Shown here in pieces: positions 7,215 through 15,447 of a stretch of DNA of 64,000 nt. The notes beneath the pieces were generated by a model, which saw only the letters and a program-made list of their open reading frames with translations, searched no databases and was not told the DNA's origin. Position numbers and translations under genes: made by a program. The DNA comes from an uncultured Collinsella sp. (GTDB lineage: Bacteria > Actinomycetota > Coriobacteriia > Coriobacteriales > Coriobacteriaceae), in assembly GCA_959602875.1 (NCBI GenBank), contig CAUGVQ010000001.1, forward strand, positions 1-64,000, read 5' to 3'. Position 1 is the first letter of the stretch. Every line of letters starts with the position of its first letter.

Positions 7215-8507
7215 TCAGGAGCGCGGCCTTCCGCACTCCATGCAGAACTTTCCGGTGTTGATGGCTCCGCAGTCGCAGGTCCAGCTGTCCCTCTCCGGTC
7301 TGGGCGAACCGCACTGAGGGCAGAAGCGGCCTGTGTTTACGGATCCGCAGCTACAGGTCCAGGAGTCTGCGGGTCTTGGCTTGGATGAGCCGCACTCCCT
7401 GCAGAACTTGCCGGTGTTTACCGTGCCGCAGCTGCAGGTCCAAGAGTCTTCGGGGGCAGATGGGGCGGAAGGGGCGGGAGGCGTCGGCTGCTGCTGGGAG
7501 GCCATCTGGAACAGGTTGCCCGCGCCCATTCCCCCGGCCATGCCGGCAAGGCCCATCCCCATGAACCCCGCCATCGCGCCTTCCTCGTTCGAGGCGGCGG
7601 CACGCATGGCGTCGGACTGCGCGGCGGCAAGGTTCGCTGCCGCCATTGTGGGGTCGCGCATGACCGCAGCCTTCTGAAGCTCCTTGATCATCGCCTCGTC
7701 CTCAGGCGATGCCGAGATGGTATTTACCCCGAAGGCCGCCACCTGAATGCCGCGAGTCTCCGCCCAGCTGCCGCTCAGCACCTCGTTGAGGGCGCGCGCA
7801 AGCTCCATGGTGTGACCGGGGACGGCGCTGTACCTGATGCCCATCTCCGAGATCTTCGCAAAGGCCGGCTGGAGGGCGGTCAGAAGCTCGCTCTTGAGCT
7901 GCGAGTCAATCTGGTCGCGGGTGTAGGTATCCTGAACGTTGCCGCAAACGTTCTTGTAGAACAGGAGCGGGTCGGTGAGGCGGTAGGAGTATTCGCCGTT
8001 GCAGCGTACCGCGATGTCTACATCCAGGCCGATGTTCCTGTCTACCACGCGAAAGGGGACCGGGGATGCGGTGCCGTACTTGTTTCCGACTATCTCCTTG
8101 GTGTTGAAGAAATAGATGCGCTGGTCGCGACCAGTGTCTCCGCCAAAGGTGAAGCGTCGTCCCAGCGTCTCGAACGAGCGCCTGATGCTGTCCCCGAGAT
8201 TTCCGACAAAGACGCTCGGTTCGCTGGAGTTCTCGAAGACGAACTCGCCCGGCTCGGCGCAGACCTCGACCACGGCGCCCTGTTCGACAATGATCATGCA
8301 CTGCCCTTCGTTGACAGCGATGATCGAACCGTCGGAAATGACGTTGTCCTCGCCCCTGGTGTTTGAGCTGCGCCCATGAGCAGAGGTTCGCTTCTGGCCC
8401 TTGGCGGCGAGGGTGTTGGCGTCCAGCGACTCGCAGTAGAAGAACTCTCGCCATTGATCCGCGAGCACGCCGCCTACGGCTCCTGTGCCAGCTTTGAGAA
8501 GTCCCAT
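7215..8507 (-). CDS. SPFH-domain protein with three C-terminal zinc ribbons (YdjI-like)
   Basis: 430-aa member of the SPFH/band-7 group also called virion core protein or YdjI. The SPFH domain spans ~45-250, with family segments QGAVVEVCAEPGEF and RIYFFNTKEIVGNKYGT. A helical Ala-rich stretch and a Gly/Met-rich hydrophobic segment (GAMAGFMGMGLAGMAGGMG, ~300) follow. The end carries three near-identical ribbons: WTCSCGTVNTGKFCRECGS, WTCSCGSVNTGRFCPQCGS and WTCDCGAINTGKFCMECG. SPFH proteins oligomerise at membranes as scaffolds; YdjI is tied to envelope stress in Bacillus. The start has AGGAGG. The upstream DUF4428 gene is 49 bp away and likely co-transcribed. Tandem triplication of the ribbon is unusual; the number of ribbons may vary between strains. 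Confidence 0.85.
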   Translation of the reverse strand: MGLLKAGTGAVGGVLADQWREFFYCESLDANTLAAKGQKRTSAHGRSSNTRGEDNVISDGSIIAVNEGQCMIIVEQGAVVEVCAEPGEFVFENSSEPSVFVGNLGDSIRRSFETLGRRFTFGGDTGRDQRIYFFNTKEIVGNKYGTASPVPFRVVDRNIGLDVDIAVRCNGEYSYRLTDPLLFYKNVCGNVQDTYTRDQIDSQLKSELLTALQPAFAKISEMGIRYSAVPGHTMELARALNEVLSGSWAETRGIQVAAFGVNTISASPEDEAMIKELQKAAVMRDPTMAAANLAAAQSDAMRAAASNEEGAMAGFMGMGLAGMAGGMGAGNLFQMASQQQPTPPAPSAPSAPEDSWTCSCGTVNTGKFCRECGSSKPRPADSWTCSCGSVNTGRFCPQCGSPRPERDSWTCDCGAINTGKFCMECGRPRS

Positions 8508-8556
8508 TGCTGCCTCCTATGACGGTGATTGCATGACATGCGGCCAGCTTCGATCG

Positions 8557-9300
8557 CTACTGCGCTGAGCCCATAGCGCCCCCGCAGTACTCGCAGCGAC
8601 CGTTGGCGTCGGGGAAGGTTGTGGCGCCGCAGAAGGGGCAGGTGCGGGCAGCCTTAGGTGCGGAGGCGGCGATCGCCTCGTCGCGGATGGCGTCGCGGGC
8701 ACCCACGAGCGCGTCGCGAATCTCCTCGGCGAGGTGCACGGCCTCGCGGTAGTCGGGCGATCCCTGGGTCTCGATGCGTGAGGCGTTCGTCTTCACGGAG
8801 ATCTCATCGAAATACGGTGAGTTGACCTGGATAATCGTAAACACGTCGTAGTCGATGTCATAGCGCGGGGGATCGTAGCTCACTGTGGTCCCGTCCTCGA
8901 GCTCGCGCTCGATTTCGGTGCGCGTCTCTCGAACGTCGACGATGCATCCCGTGACTTGGTGGAAATCGATGATGTCCGGATTGGCCTCGCGCCAGCTGGC
9001 CCCTCCCGATGTGATGGCGAACGCGCGCGCGTCGTCATCAATGAGCACACGCGTCCGTAGCCCGAGCGTGCGCGTGGGAGTGAAGGCGGAGACGCGAGCC
9101 TTGTTCTCCTCGCGATAGGCGAGCTGCTCTCTGATGTCCTGCACAGTGGAGCTTCGGCGCTCGCTGAAGAAGGGGGAGAGCTCCCCCGCGCAGTCCTTGC
9201 AGAGATAGCCGTCCTCCAGCTTGCGCTTTCCCAGCAGTCCGAGCTCCTTGCCGCAGATGTCGCACGACTTCTTCTCGAAGAGGCTTCCAAAGAGACCCAT
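8557..9300 (-). CDS. DUF4428 zinc-ribbon protein
   Basis: 247 aa. The N-terminus is a DUF4428 domain with a treble-clef-like zinc site (CDICGKELGLLGKRKLEDGY...CKDC, residues 13-38). A ~150-residue middle region of beta character follows (VTGCIVDVRETRTEIE, YDIDYDVFTIIQV), with the pattern of a PH-like or bSH3-like YdjH-type domain. A zinc ribbon closes the protein (CPFCGA...CEYCGG, ~222-242). No signal peptide or membrane segment, so it is cytoplasmic. It is the first gene of the minus-strand cargo operon, followed by the SPFH and lipoprotein genes. Zinc ribbons in three of the four cargo proteins suggest they assemble with one another. Biochemical role unknown. Confidence 0.75.
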   Translation of the reverse strand: MGLFGSLFEKKSCDICGKELGLLGKRKLEDGYLCKDCAGELSPFFSERRSSTVQDIREQLAYREENKARVSAFTPTRTLGLRTRVLIDDDARAFAITSGGASWREANPDIIDFHQVTGCIVDVRETRTEIERELEDGTTVSYDPPRYDIDYDVFTIIQVNSPYFDEISVKTNASRIETQGSPDYREAVHLAEEIRDALVGARDAIRDEAIAASAPKAARTCPFCGATTFPDANGRCEYCGGAMGSAQ

Positions 9301-9445
9301 GGCAATCCCTTCTCTTAGGGCGCCGCCGATGCGCTGGCGCTCCGGCTCGTTGCCTTTATGGCAGTGGCTTGACGATAGGGCGCTTCATGTCTCCGGACCA
9401 TGCCCCAAGGTCCTAGAGTGGGGGGATATTGCGCACCCGATGTCC

Positions 9446-9474
9446 CATGTTGGGGGGATGGCGTCGCGTACAAT
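9446..9474 (+). promoter_or_regulatory. Candidate promoter for the 7TM/two-component operon
   Basis: TACAAT (9469-9474) fits a -10 box 34 bp before the first gene; the matching -35 (CATGTT, 9446) is weak. Two G-rich direct repeats, GTGGGGGGAT (about 9419) and GTTGGGGGGAT (about 9449), lie at or near the -35 position and could be an activator or autoregulation site. Confidence 0.35.
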
Positions 9475-9507
9475 GGATTTGGGTCGAGCCAGGCGGGGGG
9501 TGCCGCG

Positions 9508-11298
9508 ATGTCAAGGGTTGCGTCGTTGATTCGAAAGGCTGCCGCGCGCGTGCGAGCTGTTGATGAGCGACAGGTCATCGTCGCCTGCGCCTGCTGTGCC
9601 CTGGCGGTTGTCGCGCTGTTGCTCATGTCGGAGGGGCTTCTCAATCATGAGGTATGGCGTTCGGCCAATCGGGATGCATTCTATCCTTCCGGGCACTACA
9701 ACACGACGCCTCACATGGCGGCGACGGTCGCCTTTCTGTCGGTGTGGGGGCCGTTCTCCTGTTGGCGGTGCTTCGACTTGCGGGTGCGCAGATACATGGC
9801 GGGATGCTTTATTCTGTTCGCCGGCTGGATGCTCATTGTTATCGTCAAGTATGCCGTGCTCTGGGATCCTGCCGTCGAGCTCCTGTGGTACAGCTTTTAT
9901 GTCCCGCTTCTCTTTGTCCCCATGCTTTGCGTGTTCACTGCCCTTCGGGCGGCTGGGGTGGATGAGCGACCGTCCGTCGTGAGGTGCAGGAGGCTGCTCA
10001 TCGCAGCCAACGCCCTTCTTTTGGCGTTGGTGTTTACCAATGGGCTGCACCATGCGGTCTTTTCCTTTGATGCCGCCGACCCCGACTGGTCTGAGAATTA
10101 CGAGTATGCGCCAGTGTACTATGCGGTATACGCAATGGCCGTCGGTCAGTTCGTAGCGTTCTTCTCTCTTTTGTTTGCAAACGCATGCCGTCAGCTCAGG
10201 GGCGCGATCGTAACCGTCTCGCTCATCTGCGCGCTGGCGGTCGTGTACGGCCTGGCCTATGTATTTCGCGTTCCGTTCTTCTTCTCGGGCAACTTCTCCC
10301 TCAGCTATACGTGGTTCGTATGCGTGGCAATAGAGCTGTGCTTCGACTTCGGCCTTATTCCCGCCTTTGCTTACTATGGGCGCCTGTTTCAGACCCTCCC
10401 CATGGATGTGAAGGTGTTTTCCCGCTCATCCGAGGGGGGAGACGCCCCCATCTTATCAACGTTTCGGGCGGGTCCCGTCACTTCTCAAGGGCGTGCCTGC
10501 GTCAAGGCGTGCGCGGCGGGGCCCGTGCGCCTCATCTCTGACGTCACTCCCGACGTCGTGTATCACGCCCAGAGGGTCTCGGGCGGCATCACGCTGGTCA
10601 CCGAGGACATCTCGGCCATCTCCTCGCGTCGACGCGTGCTCGAGCAACGGCACGCGGCCCTTCGCTCAAGCTGTGCGCTGCTCGAGCAGGAGCGCCTGAT
10701 GCGCGAGCGCCTCCGCAGGCAGGAGAGCGAAAGGGCGCTCTACGACGAGGTCGACCAGTCCATCTCCGAGGCGCTTGGGAAGGCCCGGGAGCTCATGTGC
10801 CAGGTTGAGGGCCTGCCGGGTGACGAGGCGGTCTTCAAGCTGACGATTGCCAAGATGCTCATCTCGTATTGCAAGCGCAAGGGCGGCATCGTGCTCGCGC
10901 GTCGAAGCGACTGCGACTTCGAGCGCGAGAAGCTCCAACTCATCGTGGGTGAGCTCGTTACCGACCTCCAGACCGCGGGGGTGAGCTGCGGAGCGCTCGT
11001 CGAGACCGGCGAGATGATCCCGGTCGATGCCGTGAGCGTGCTGTACGACTGCCTGTACGACTTCTCGATCGCGTCGCTGTACTGCGTGGACCCCGTTCTC
11101 ATGATGTACTTCTCCGACTACAGCGACGGCGCGATAGAGATGCGGCTCGCGCTCTCCACGGGGGAGCTTCGCAACCTCGCCGAATCCGAGGAGATGCAGG
11201 AGCTGCGCGCGTTGCTCGATGGGAGGGACGTGGCCTATCGCCTCACGGGGGAAGAGGGGTCGCTTGTGCTCGTTGTGGTCGTGAGGAAGGAGAGGTAG
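9508..11298 (+). CDS. 7TM sensor-like protein with coiled-coil output domain, no visible ATPase
   Basis: 596-aa membrane protein. Residues ~15-300 contain about seven to eight hydrophobic segments in the style of histidine-kinase 7TM sensor domains. A soluble domain then leads to a coiled coil (~385-420, Glu/Arg-rich: RRRVLEQRH, QERLMRERLRRQESER). The C-terminal ~170 residues are laid out like a kinase-type module, but the N box, the G1 DxGxG motif and an evident phosphoacceptor His are missing, so it may sense or regulate rather than phosphorylate. ATG 9508 is preceded by a weak G-rich SD; the longer frame from 9400 runs through the promoter. The next gene, a true histidine kinase, begins 1 bp after its stop, so the two are translationally linked. 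Confidence 0.65.
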   Translation: MSRVASLIRKAAARVRAVDERQVIVACACCALAVVALLLMSEGLLNHEVWRSANRDAFYPSGHYNTTPHMAATVAFLSVWGPFSCWRCFDLRVRRYMAGCFILFAGWMLIVIVKYAVLWDPAVELLWYSFYVPLLFVPMLCVFTALRAAGVDERPSVVRCRRLLIAANALLLALVFTNGLHHAVFSFDAADPDWSENYEYAPVYYAVYAMAVGQFVAFFSLLFANACRQLRGAIVTVSLICALAVVYGLAYVFRVPFFFSGNFSLSYTWFVCVAIELCFDFGLIPAFAYYGRLFQTLPMDVKVFSRSSEGGDAPILSTFRAGPVTSQGRACVKACAAGPVRLISDVTPDVVYHAQRVSGGITLVTEDISAISSRRRVLEQRHAALRSSCALLEQERLMRERLRRQESERALYDEVDQSISEALGKARELMCQVEGLPGDEAVFKLTIAKMLISYCKRKGGIVLARRSDCDFEREKLQLIVGELVTDLQTAGVSCGALVETGEMIPVDAVSVLYDCLYDFSIASLYCVDPVLMMYFSDYSDGAIEMRLALSTGELRNLAESEEMQELRALLDGRDVAYRLTGEEGSLVLVVVVRKER

Positions 11299-11299
11299 C

Positions 11300-12832
11300 G
11301 TGGAGGTCCTGTTTCACCTCAACGACGTCTCATTGCTGCTGCTGGGTACCGCCTGCCTCTCCGCAATGGCCTTGCAGGGGGCGCATCTCTTCGTTCTGGC
11401 GCTCTGGCGAGAGAGCCCGATGCGCGTCGGCACGCTGGTGTACGAGGCCCTGCTGATGGTGCACCTGCTGCTCGCCTCTGTGATTCTGCGCGAGGCCTGC
11501 GCGAACTACGCCTACGTGTCGCTGTGGTCGCGCTCGTTTTGCGTGCCGGCGATCGATGCGAGCTGGGTGAACGTCGCGCCCGTTCTCTGGGGGACGATTC
11601 TGGCGCTCGTGGCGCGGCGCCCCATCATGGTCGCGGAGCTTGTGGTCATGGCATGCTGGCTCCCTCCCTTCGTATGGCTTCTCGGGAGTGCATGGCCCTG
11701 GGTCGTGGCGATTGGCGTGGCATTCATGACGTCTCGCTCGCTTGCCTGCGTCGCGCTTGACTACCGACGTGGTGGCGAGCTCGTCACGCGATTCTCGCTC
11801 GCCGAAGTCGTGAACACGGCTCAGGAGGGGATACTCTGCTACAAGGCGGATGGCAGGATTCTCGTGATGAACGACGCCATGCGCGGCCTTCTCGAGACGC
11901 TGGGGTGTCGGAGCGTGCTCGTCGACGCGTGCGAGGTGCGTCGGATATTGCTGTCAGATGCGCGAGAGATTCACGAGTGCATGCTGGATGCAAATGGTGA
12001 CGTGAGCGAGGCGTGGATAACGGCCCCCAACTCGACCAGATGGCGTCTCGTGTTCGATGTGGTCCGGTTGGGGATGGGGCATTGCGGGCGCGTGATCGCG
12101 ACGGACGTAACGGAGCTCATGAAGCTCAACGAGGAGCTTGACGCGACCAACGCCGAGCTTGCGCTCGTGGAGGACCACCTGCGCGCGTCTCTCGCGGTTG
12201 TCGATGCGACGGCGGAGCTCGACGCGCTCGCCCACATGCGTGCGCGAGTGCATGACGTCATCGGACAGCGTCTGTCGATTCTTCACCGCGCGCTCGAAGA
12301 CAGGGACCTCTCTCGTAGCCATCTGGGCGATCTCCGAGAGATAGTCGATACCATCATGGCCGATTTGGCCATGCGAGAGCAGGTTGACCCCAGGGCGGAC
12401 CTTACGTCGATCATTGGGGCGTTCGAGCTGATTGGCGTTGAAATCGACGTTTCCGGCTCTCTGCCCGATTGCGATGAGGTGGCAGATGCTTTTGTGCGTG
12501 TCGTGAGGGAGGCGGTGACGAATGCCGTACGGCATGCGCATGCGACCTCGGTCGAGGTGACGATCGGCTCGTCGGACAACGGCTTGGAGTCGAGTGGCGA
12601 GGACGAGCCGGGCGAGGGTCGGGCATGCTGGACTCTTTCGATCTGCGACAACGGCACGCCGCTCAAGACGGCAGAGACGTCTGGCTCGGGTATTCCGGGT
12701 ATGCGCCTAGCGGTGGAGGGGGTGGGAGGCGTCCTGCATGTGGAGCCGGCTCCCAAGTTTACGGTGCACGCGGTCGTGCCCCAAATCGCCTCCGGTTCCG
12801 CGGGACGGGATGTGGAAGGGAGAGGGCGATGA
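11300..12832 (+). CDS. Membrane histidine kinase (HisKA_3-like/HATPase)
   Basis: 510-aa sensor kinase. The N-terminal ~160 residues hold about five to six transmembrane segments, followed by a PAS-like domain (FSLAEVVNTAQEGILCYKADGR..., ~175-275). The dimerisation/phosphoacceptor region contains MRARVHDVIGQRLSIL, where His ~318 is the likely phosphorylation site. The HATPase domain shows the N box (REAVTNAVRHAHAT), CDNGTP and GSGIPGMR. GTG start at 11300 with AAGGAGAGG upstream. The stop overlaps the start of the response regulator as ATGA, so this is its cognate kinase. The sensed signal is unknown; the 7TM protein encoded just upstream probably takes part in sensing. Confidence 0.85.
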   Translation: MEVLFHLNDVSLLLLGTACLSAMALQGAHLFVLALWRESPMRVGTLVYEALLMVHLLLASVILREACANYAYVSLWSRSFCVPAIDASWVNVAPVLWGTILALVARRPIMVAELVVMACWLPPFVWLLGSAWPWVVAIGVAFMTSRSLACVALDYRRGGELVTRFSLAEVVNTAQEGILCYKADGRILVMNDAMRGLLETLGCRSVLVDACEVRRILLSDAREIHECMLDANGDVSEAWITAPNSTRWRLVFDVVRLGMGHCGRVIATDVTELMKLNEELDATNAELALVEDHLRASLAVVDATAELDALAHMRARVHDVIGQRLSILHRALEDRDLSRSHLGDLREIVDTIMADLAMREQVDPRADLTSIIGAFELIGVEIDVSGSLPDCDEVADAFVRVVREAVTNAVRHAHATSVEVTIGSSDNGLESSGEDEPGEGRACWTLSICDNGTPLKTAETSGSGIPGMRLAVEGVGGVLHVEPAPKFTVHAVVPQIASGSAGRDVEGRGR

Positions 12833-13455
12833 GGATGATTCGCGTTGCGGTCGTTGAGGACCAGACCATGTTGAGGGACTCCTTGGTCTCCGCCATCAAT
12901 CGCGAGCTCGATATGGAGGTCGTCGCCTCGCTTGCCGATGCGGCGGACGTGCTTGACCTCGCCCCTGACTGCGAGGTTGACGTGGCGCTGCTCGACGTGT
13001 GCACAGAGCACAACTCGAGCGGCATCATTGCCGCGAGAAAGCTCAAGGAGGCTCGTCCTCAGGTTAAGACGGTCATCATGACAGGCATGTCGGACGTGAC
13101 CTTCGTTCGTCAGGCGCGCGAGGCGGGCGTCGACAGCTTCATCTACAAGAACGTCGGGACGGACGACCTGCTGTCGGTGATTCGGTCTACCGTGGAGGGG
13201 TACTCGACCTTCCCCTCGTCTCGGAAGGGCGATGCCCCCGAAGTCGAGCTGCTGGACGAGCTCGAGCTCAAGATCTTGTATCTCACCTGTCAGGCGAAGA
13301 GCCGCAGGGAGATAGCGGCGGCGCTCTACATGAGCGAGGGAACGGTCAAGCGGCACATCTCGGAGATGCTTGCCAAGACGGGCTACGACAACCTTCTCAA
13401 GCTGGCCGTGCGCGCCGTCTCAAGCGGAGGCATCGCGGTCAACGTCGAGCGCTGA
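12829..13455 (+). CDS. NarL/LuxR-family response regulator
   Basis: 208 aa. The receiver domain (1-~125) has the acidic pair VVEDQTM, phosphoacceptor Asp in VALLDVCTEH (~51), the Thr/Ser position (IMTGMSDV) and conserved Lys (FIYKNVG, ~104). The LuxR-type helix-turn-helix spans ~148-205 (LKILYLTCQAKSRREIAAAL, MSEGTVKRHISEML). It should be phosphorylated by the kinase encoded immediately upstream (ATGA overlap) and activate or repress nearby promoters. A second in-frame ATG at 12835 is possible. The truncated permease beyond the next 250 bp suggests an ABC exporter, a usual target of such regulators, once followed here. Confidence 0.9.
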   Translation: MRMIRVAVVEDQTMLRDSLVSAINRELDMEVVASLADAADVLDLAPDCEVDVALLDVCTEHNSSGIIAARKLKEARPQVKTVIMTGMSDVTFVRQAREAGVDSFIYKNVGTDDLLSVIRSTVEGYSTFPSSRKGDAPEVELLDELELKILYLTCQAKSRREIAAALYMSEGTVKRHISEMLAKTGYDNLLKLAVRAVSSGGIAVNVER

Positions 13456-13488
13456 TCAGCCGCGTTGGAAATCTCGAGTGCACCGACT

Positions 13489-13636
13489 GGTGTCCCATCG
13501 GGTTTGGGTTCGCCGCTAGGCCCTCTGGACGCGAGTAACGCCAGCTAGCACGCGAACTACCTGCGTAAACGTTGAGAGCGTTCTGTCGCGGGGGCTTGCG
13601 AGGCCCCTGTGGTGAACCCAAACCCGATGGGACACC
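13489..13636. repeat. 26-bp inverted repeat enclosing 96 bp
   Basis: GGTGTCCCATCGGGTTTGGG... (13489-13514) and its inverted copy (13611-13636) differ at one position. No coding signal lies inside, though short matches continue (TAGGCCC / AGGCCCC). It fills the 13456-13712 gap after the response regulator. It could be a strong terminator, a foldback element or a recombination site. Confidence 0.6.
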
Positions 13637-13712
13637 CGGTGCCGGGCGCTGCCGATGGGGGCGTCATTGCTGGGCAGTGTCCGATTCGAGACGATTCTCT
13701 CGGCCTCGTGCG

Positions 13713-14145
13713 CTACTCCGATCGGAGGGCGTCGATGAGCGGTGCGGCCCGCAGGCGGCGCAGCGCGTGGGCGCAGCTGGCGAGAAGGGCGAGCGCAACC
13801 AGCGCCACGGCCCCCGCCACGTGCGCCCACGGCACCTCGAGCCCCAGGCTCCACACGGTGAGGCCGCCCCGCGCGCAGAGCCAGGCACCAAGCGCGAGCG
13901 CGGCGGAAAGCCCCAGCGCGAGGCCCCACGCGGTCGTGCGCACGCACTCGCGCGCGAGCATGCGCATGAGGTCGCGCTCGCCCATCCCGACGGAGCGCAG
14001 CACGGCGAAGTCGTGCGCGCGCAGAAGCACGCTCGCGGCCGAGGAGTTGAACGCGCTCGCCACGCCCACGGCGGCGGCAGCCACGCCAAAGGTCGACAGG
14101 AGCGCCCGTATGGCGCCGTAGAGCGCCTCGGACCGTTGCGCCTCG
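13713..14145 (-). pseudogene. FtsX-like ABC transporter permease, C-terminal fragment
   Basis: Only the last ~140 codons of a MacB/FtsX-type permease remain. The frame shows the typical C-terminal pattern: a transmembrane segment (FGVAAAAVGVASAFN), the cytoplasmic coupling motif HDFAVLRSVGMGERDLMRML, then two more membrane segments ending in APLIDALRSE. The frame is cut at 14145 by the left end of an IS3 element and a stop codon inside the IS closes it. No ABC ATPase gene remains nearby. It was probably the target exporter of the upstream two-component system, now inactive. Confidence 0.8.
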
Positions 14146-14173
14146 TGAATCTACCCCGATTCCGTTTACACCC

Positions 14174-15052
14174 TTACGCCGCCATCTTGACGGCGCCCTC
14201 CATATTCCTCGCCTCGAACTCCGCGGGGCCGAGATTGCCCAGAGCCGAGTGGATCCTGGCCCTGTTGCAGGAGCACTCTATGTACTCGAAGATCTCGAGC
14301 GCCGCCTGCTCGCGCGCCTCGAAGGTCCTCGCGTGCACGCACTCCGCCTTGATGGGGCCCATGAGCGACTCCATCGCGGCGTTGTCCCACGGCGAGGATA
14401 TCGACCCCATCGGGGGCTCGATGCCGGCCTCGCGCATCGTCTTGCCCGGCAGCAGCGACACGTACTGCGAGCCGTGATCCGAGTGGTGGACGCACCCCCT
14501 CTTCGGGTGCCGGCGGGCTATCGCCATCCTGAGGGCGTCGTCGGCGAGCCCCGCCGTCATCCGGTCCGACATCGACCAGCCGACGATCATCCTGGACCAT
14601 ATGCCCATCACCACGGCCAGGCAGGGCCAGCCCCGGTGCGTGCGGACGTAGGTGACGTCCGCGAACCAGGCCCTGTTCGGGCCGTCGGCCGAGAACTCGC
14701 GGCGCACCAGGTCGGGGGCGGAGTTGGCCTGCGGCGCGGCCGCCTTCGCCTCGCCCTTCGGCCGCTTGGCGCGGCCGCGCGCCGTCCCGACCCGGCCGTT
14801 CTCGCGCATGATGCGCGCCACGCGCTTGCGCGGCGCGGGCTCGCCGGCCCTCTCGAGCCCGGCGAGGACCTTCGGCGCCCCGTAGATGCCGCGGCTGGCG
14901 GCGTATATCTCCGAGATCTTCCCGGCGGGCTCGGCGTCCCTCTCGTCGTGCGCGCTCGGCCGCCCCTTCCTCCGCGCGCAGCAGCCCTGGCGGGTGACAT
15001 GGAGCGCGCGGCACATCCCGGACACGCTCCAGGCTCCTTCGTTGAGCAACAT
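14174..15052 (-). CDS. IS3-family transposase OrfB (DDE catalytic part)
   Basis: 292 aa when counted from the internal ATG; in vivo it is probably made as a fusion after a -1 frameshift from orfA (the orfB frame is open from 15124). An HTH_21-type region (AASRGIYGAPKVLAGL) leads to the rve/DDE core: first Asp in WFADVTYV, second in VHHSDHGSQYVS, Glu in DNAAMESLMGPIKAE. The C-terminus (RIHSALGNLGPAEFE) matches the usual IS3 end. It catalyses excision and integration via a circular intermediate in known IS3 members. All three catalytic residues are present. Confidence 0.9.
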   Translation of the reverse strand: MLLNEGAWSVSGMCRALHVTRQGCCARRKGRPSAHDERDAEPAGKISEIYAASRGIYGAPKVLAGLERAGEPAPRKRVARIMRENGRVGTARGRAKRPKGEAKAAAPQANSAPDLVRREFSADGPNRAWFADVTYVRTHRGWPCLAVVMGIWSRMIVGWSMSDRMTAGLADDALRMAIARRHPKRGCVHHSDHGSQYVSLLPGKTMREAGIEPPMGSISSPWDNAAMESLMGPIKAECVHARTFEAREQAALEIFEYIECSCNRARIHSALGNLGPAEFEARNMEGAVKMAA

Positions 15053-15084
15053 GAAAGCGAACTTCGCCCCCTCCGCCCGGGCGC

Positions 15085-15429
15085 CTACAGCTGCCTGCCG
15101 GTGAGGAAGGCGCTCGCTTTTAAAAGCACCTCGTTCTCGCGCCTGAGCCGCTCGACCTCCCTGCGCAGGCGCCGGTTCTCCTCGGCCACCTTGAAGGGGT
15201 TGTCCTCGGGCGACGCCCGGGCGGCGTCGGCCCTCCTGACCCAGTCCGATATGCTGCCGGCGTCGACTCCGAGCTCCCGCGCGATCTCGGCGCAGGTGCC
15301 GCCCCGCTCCCTGTACAGCCTCACCGCCTGCTGCTTGAACTCGGCCGAATACTTGGGCGACGGATGCCCCGTCCCATGCCCCCTCTCCCCGTTTGCGGCA
15401 TCATGCCGAAACGGAACTCCGCGTGTCAA
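15085..15429 (-). CDS. IS3-family transposase OrfA (HTH protein)
   Basis: Up to 114 aa with an HTH_Tnp_1 domain (PKYSAEFKQQAVRLYRE, CAEIARELGVDAGSISDWV) that binds the IS ends, and a leucine-zipper-like tail (EENRRLRREVERLRREN) for multimerisation with OrfAB. The true start may be a later codon (for example near GHPSPKYS), as the first ~20 residues are not typical. Its last codons carry the T TTA AAA slippery heptamer, from which the OrfAB fusion would arise. Confidence 0.85.
   Translation of the reverse strand: MTRGVPFRHDAANGERGHGTGHPSPKYSAEFKQQAVRLYRERGGTCAEIARELGVDAGSISDWVRRADAARASPEDNPFKVAEENRRLRREVERLRRENEVLLKASAFLTGRQL
15118..15124 (-). promoter_or_regulatory. -1 ribosomal frameshift site of the IS3 element
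   Basis: On the minus strand the orfA frame reads CTT TTA AAA GCG, which contains the heptamer T TTA AAA in the correct phase. Slipping back one nucleotide enters the orfB frame, open from here to 14174 without a stop. The position near the end of orfA and the phase are as expected for programmed -1 frameshifting in IS3 elements. Confidence 0.7.
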
Positions 15430-15447
15430 CGGGAATGGGGCAGATTC

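Larger units (their letters stand above)
14146..15447 (-). mobile_element. IS3-family insertion sequence, about 1.3 kb
   Basis: Carries overlapping orfA and orfB on the minus strand. Ends are imperfect inverted repeats of ~26 bp: TGAATCTACCCCGATTCC at the left and, inverted, TGAATCTGCCCCATTCCC at the right, giving TG...CA termini. No flanking target duplication is seen: the left flank is a truncated permease, the right flank a truncated transposase of a different type, which points to an IS-mediated deletion after insertion. Both genes look intact, so it may still be mobile. Confidence 0.85.
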
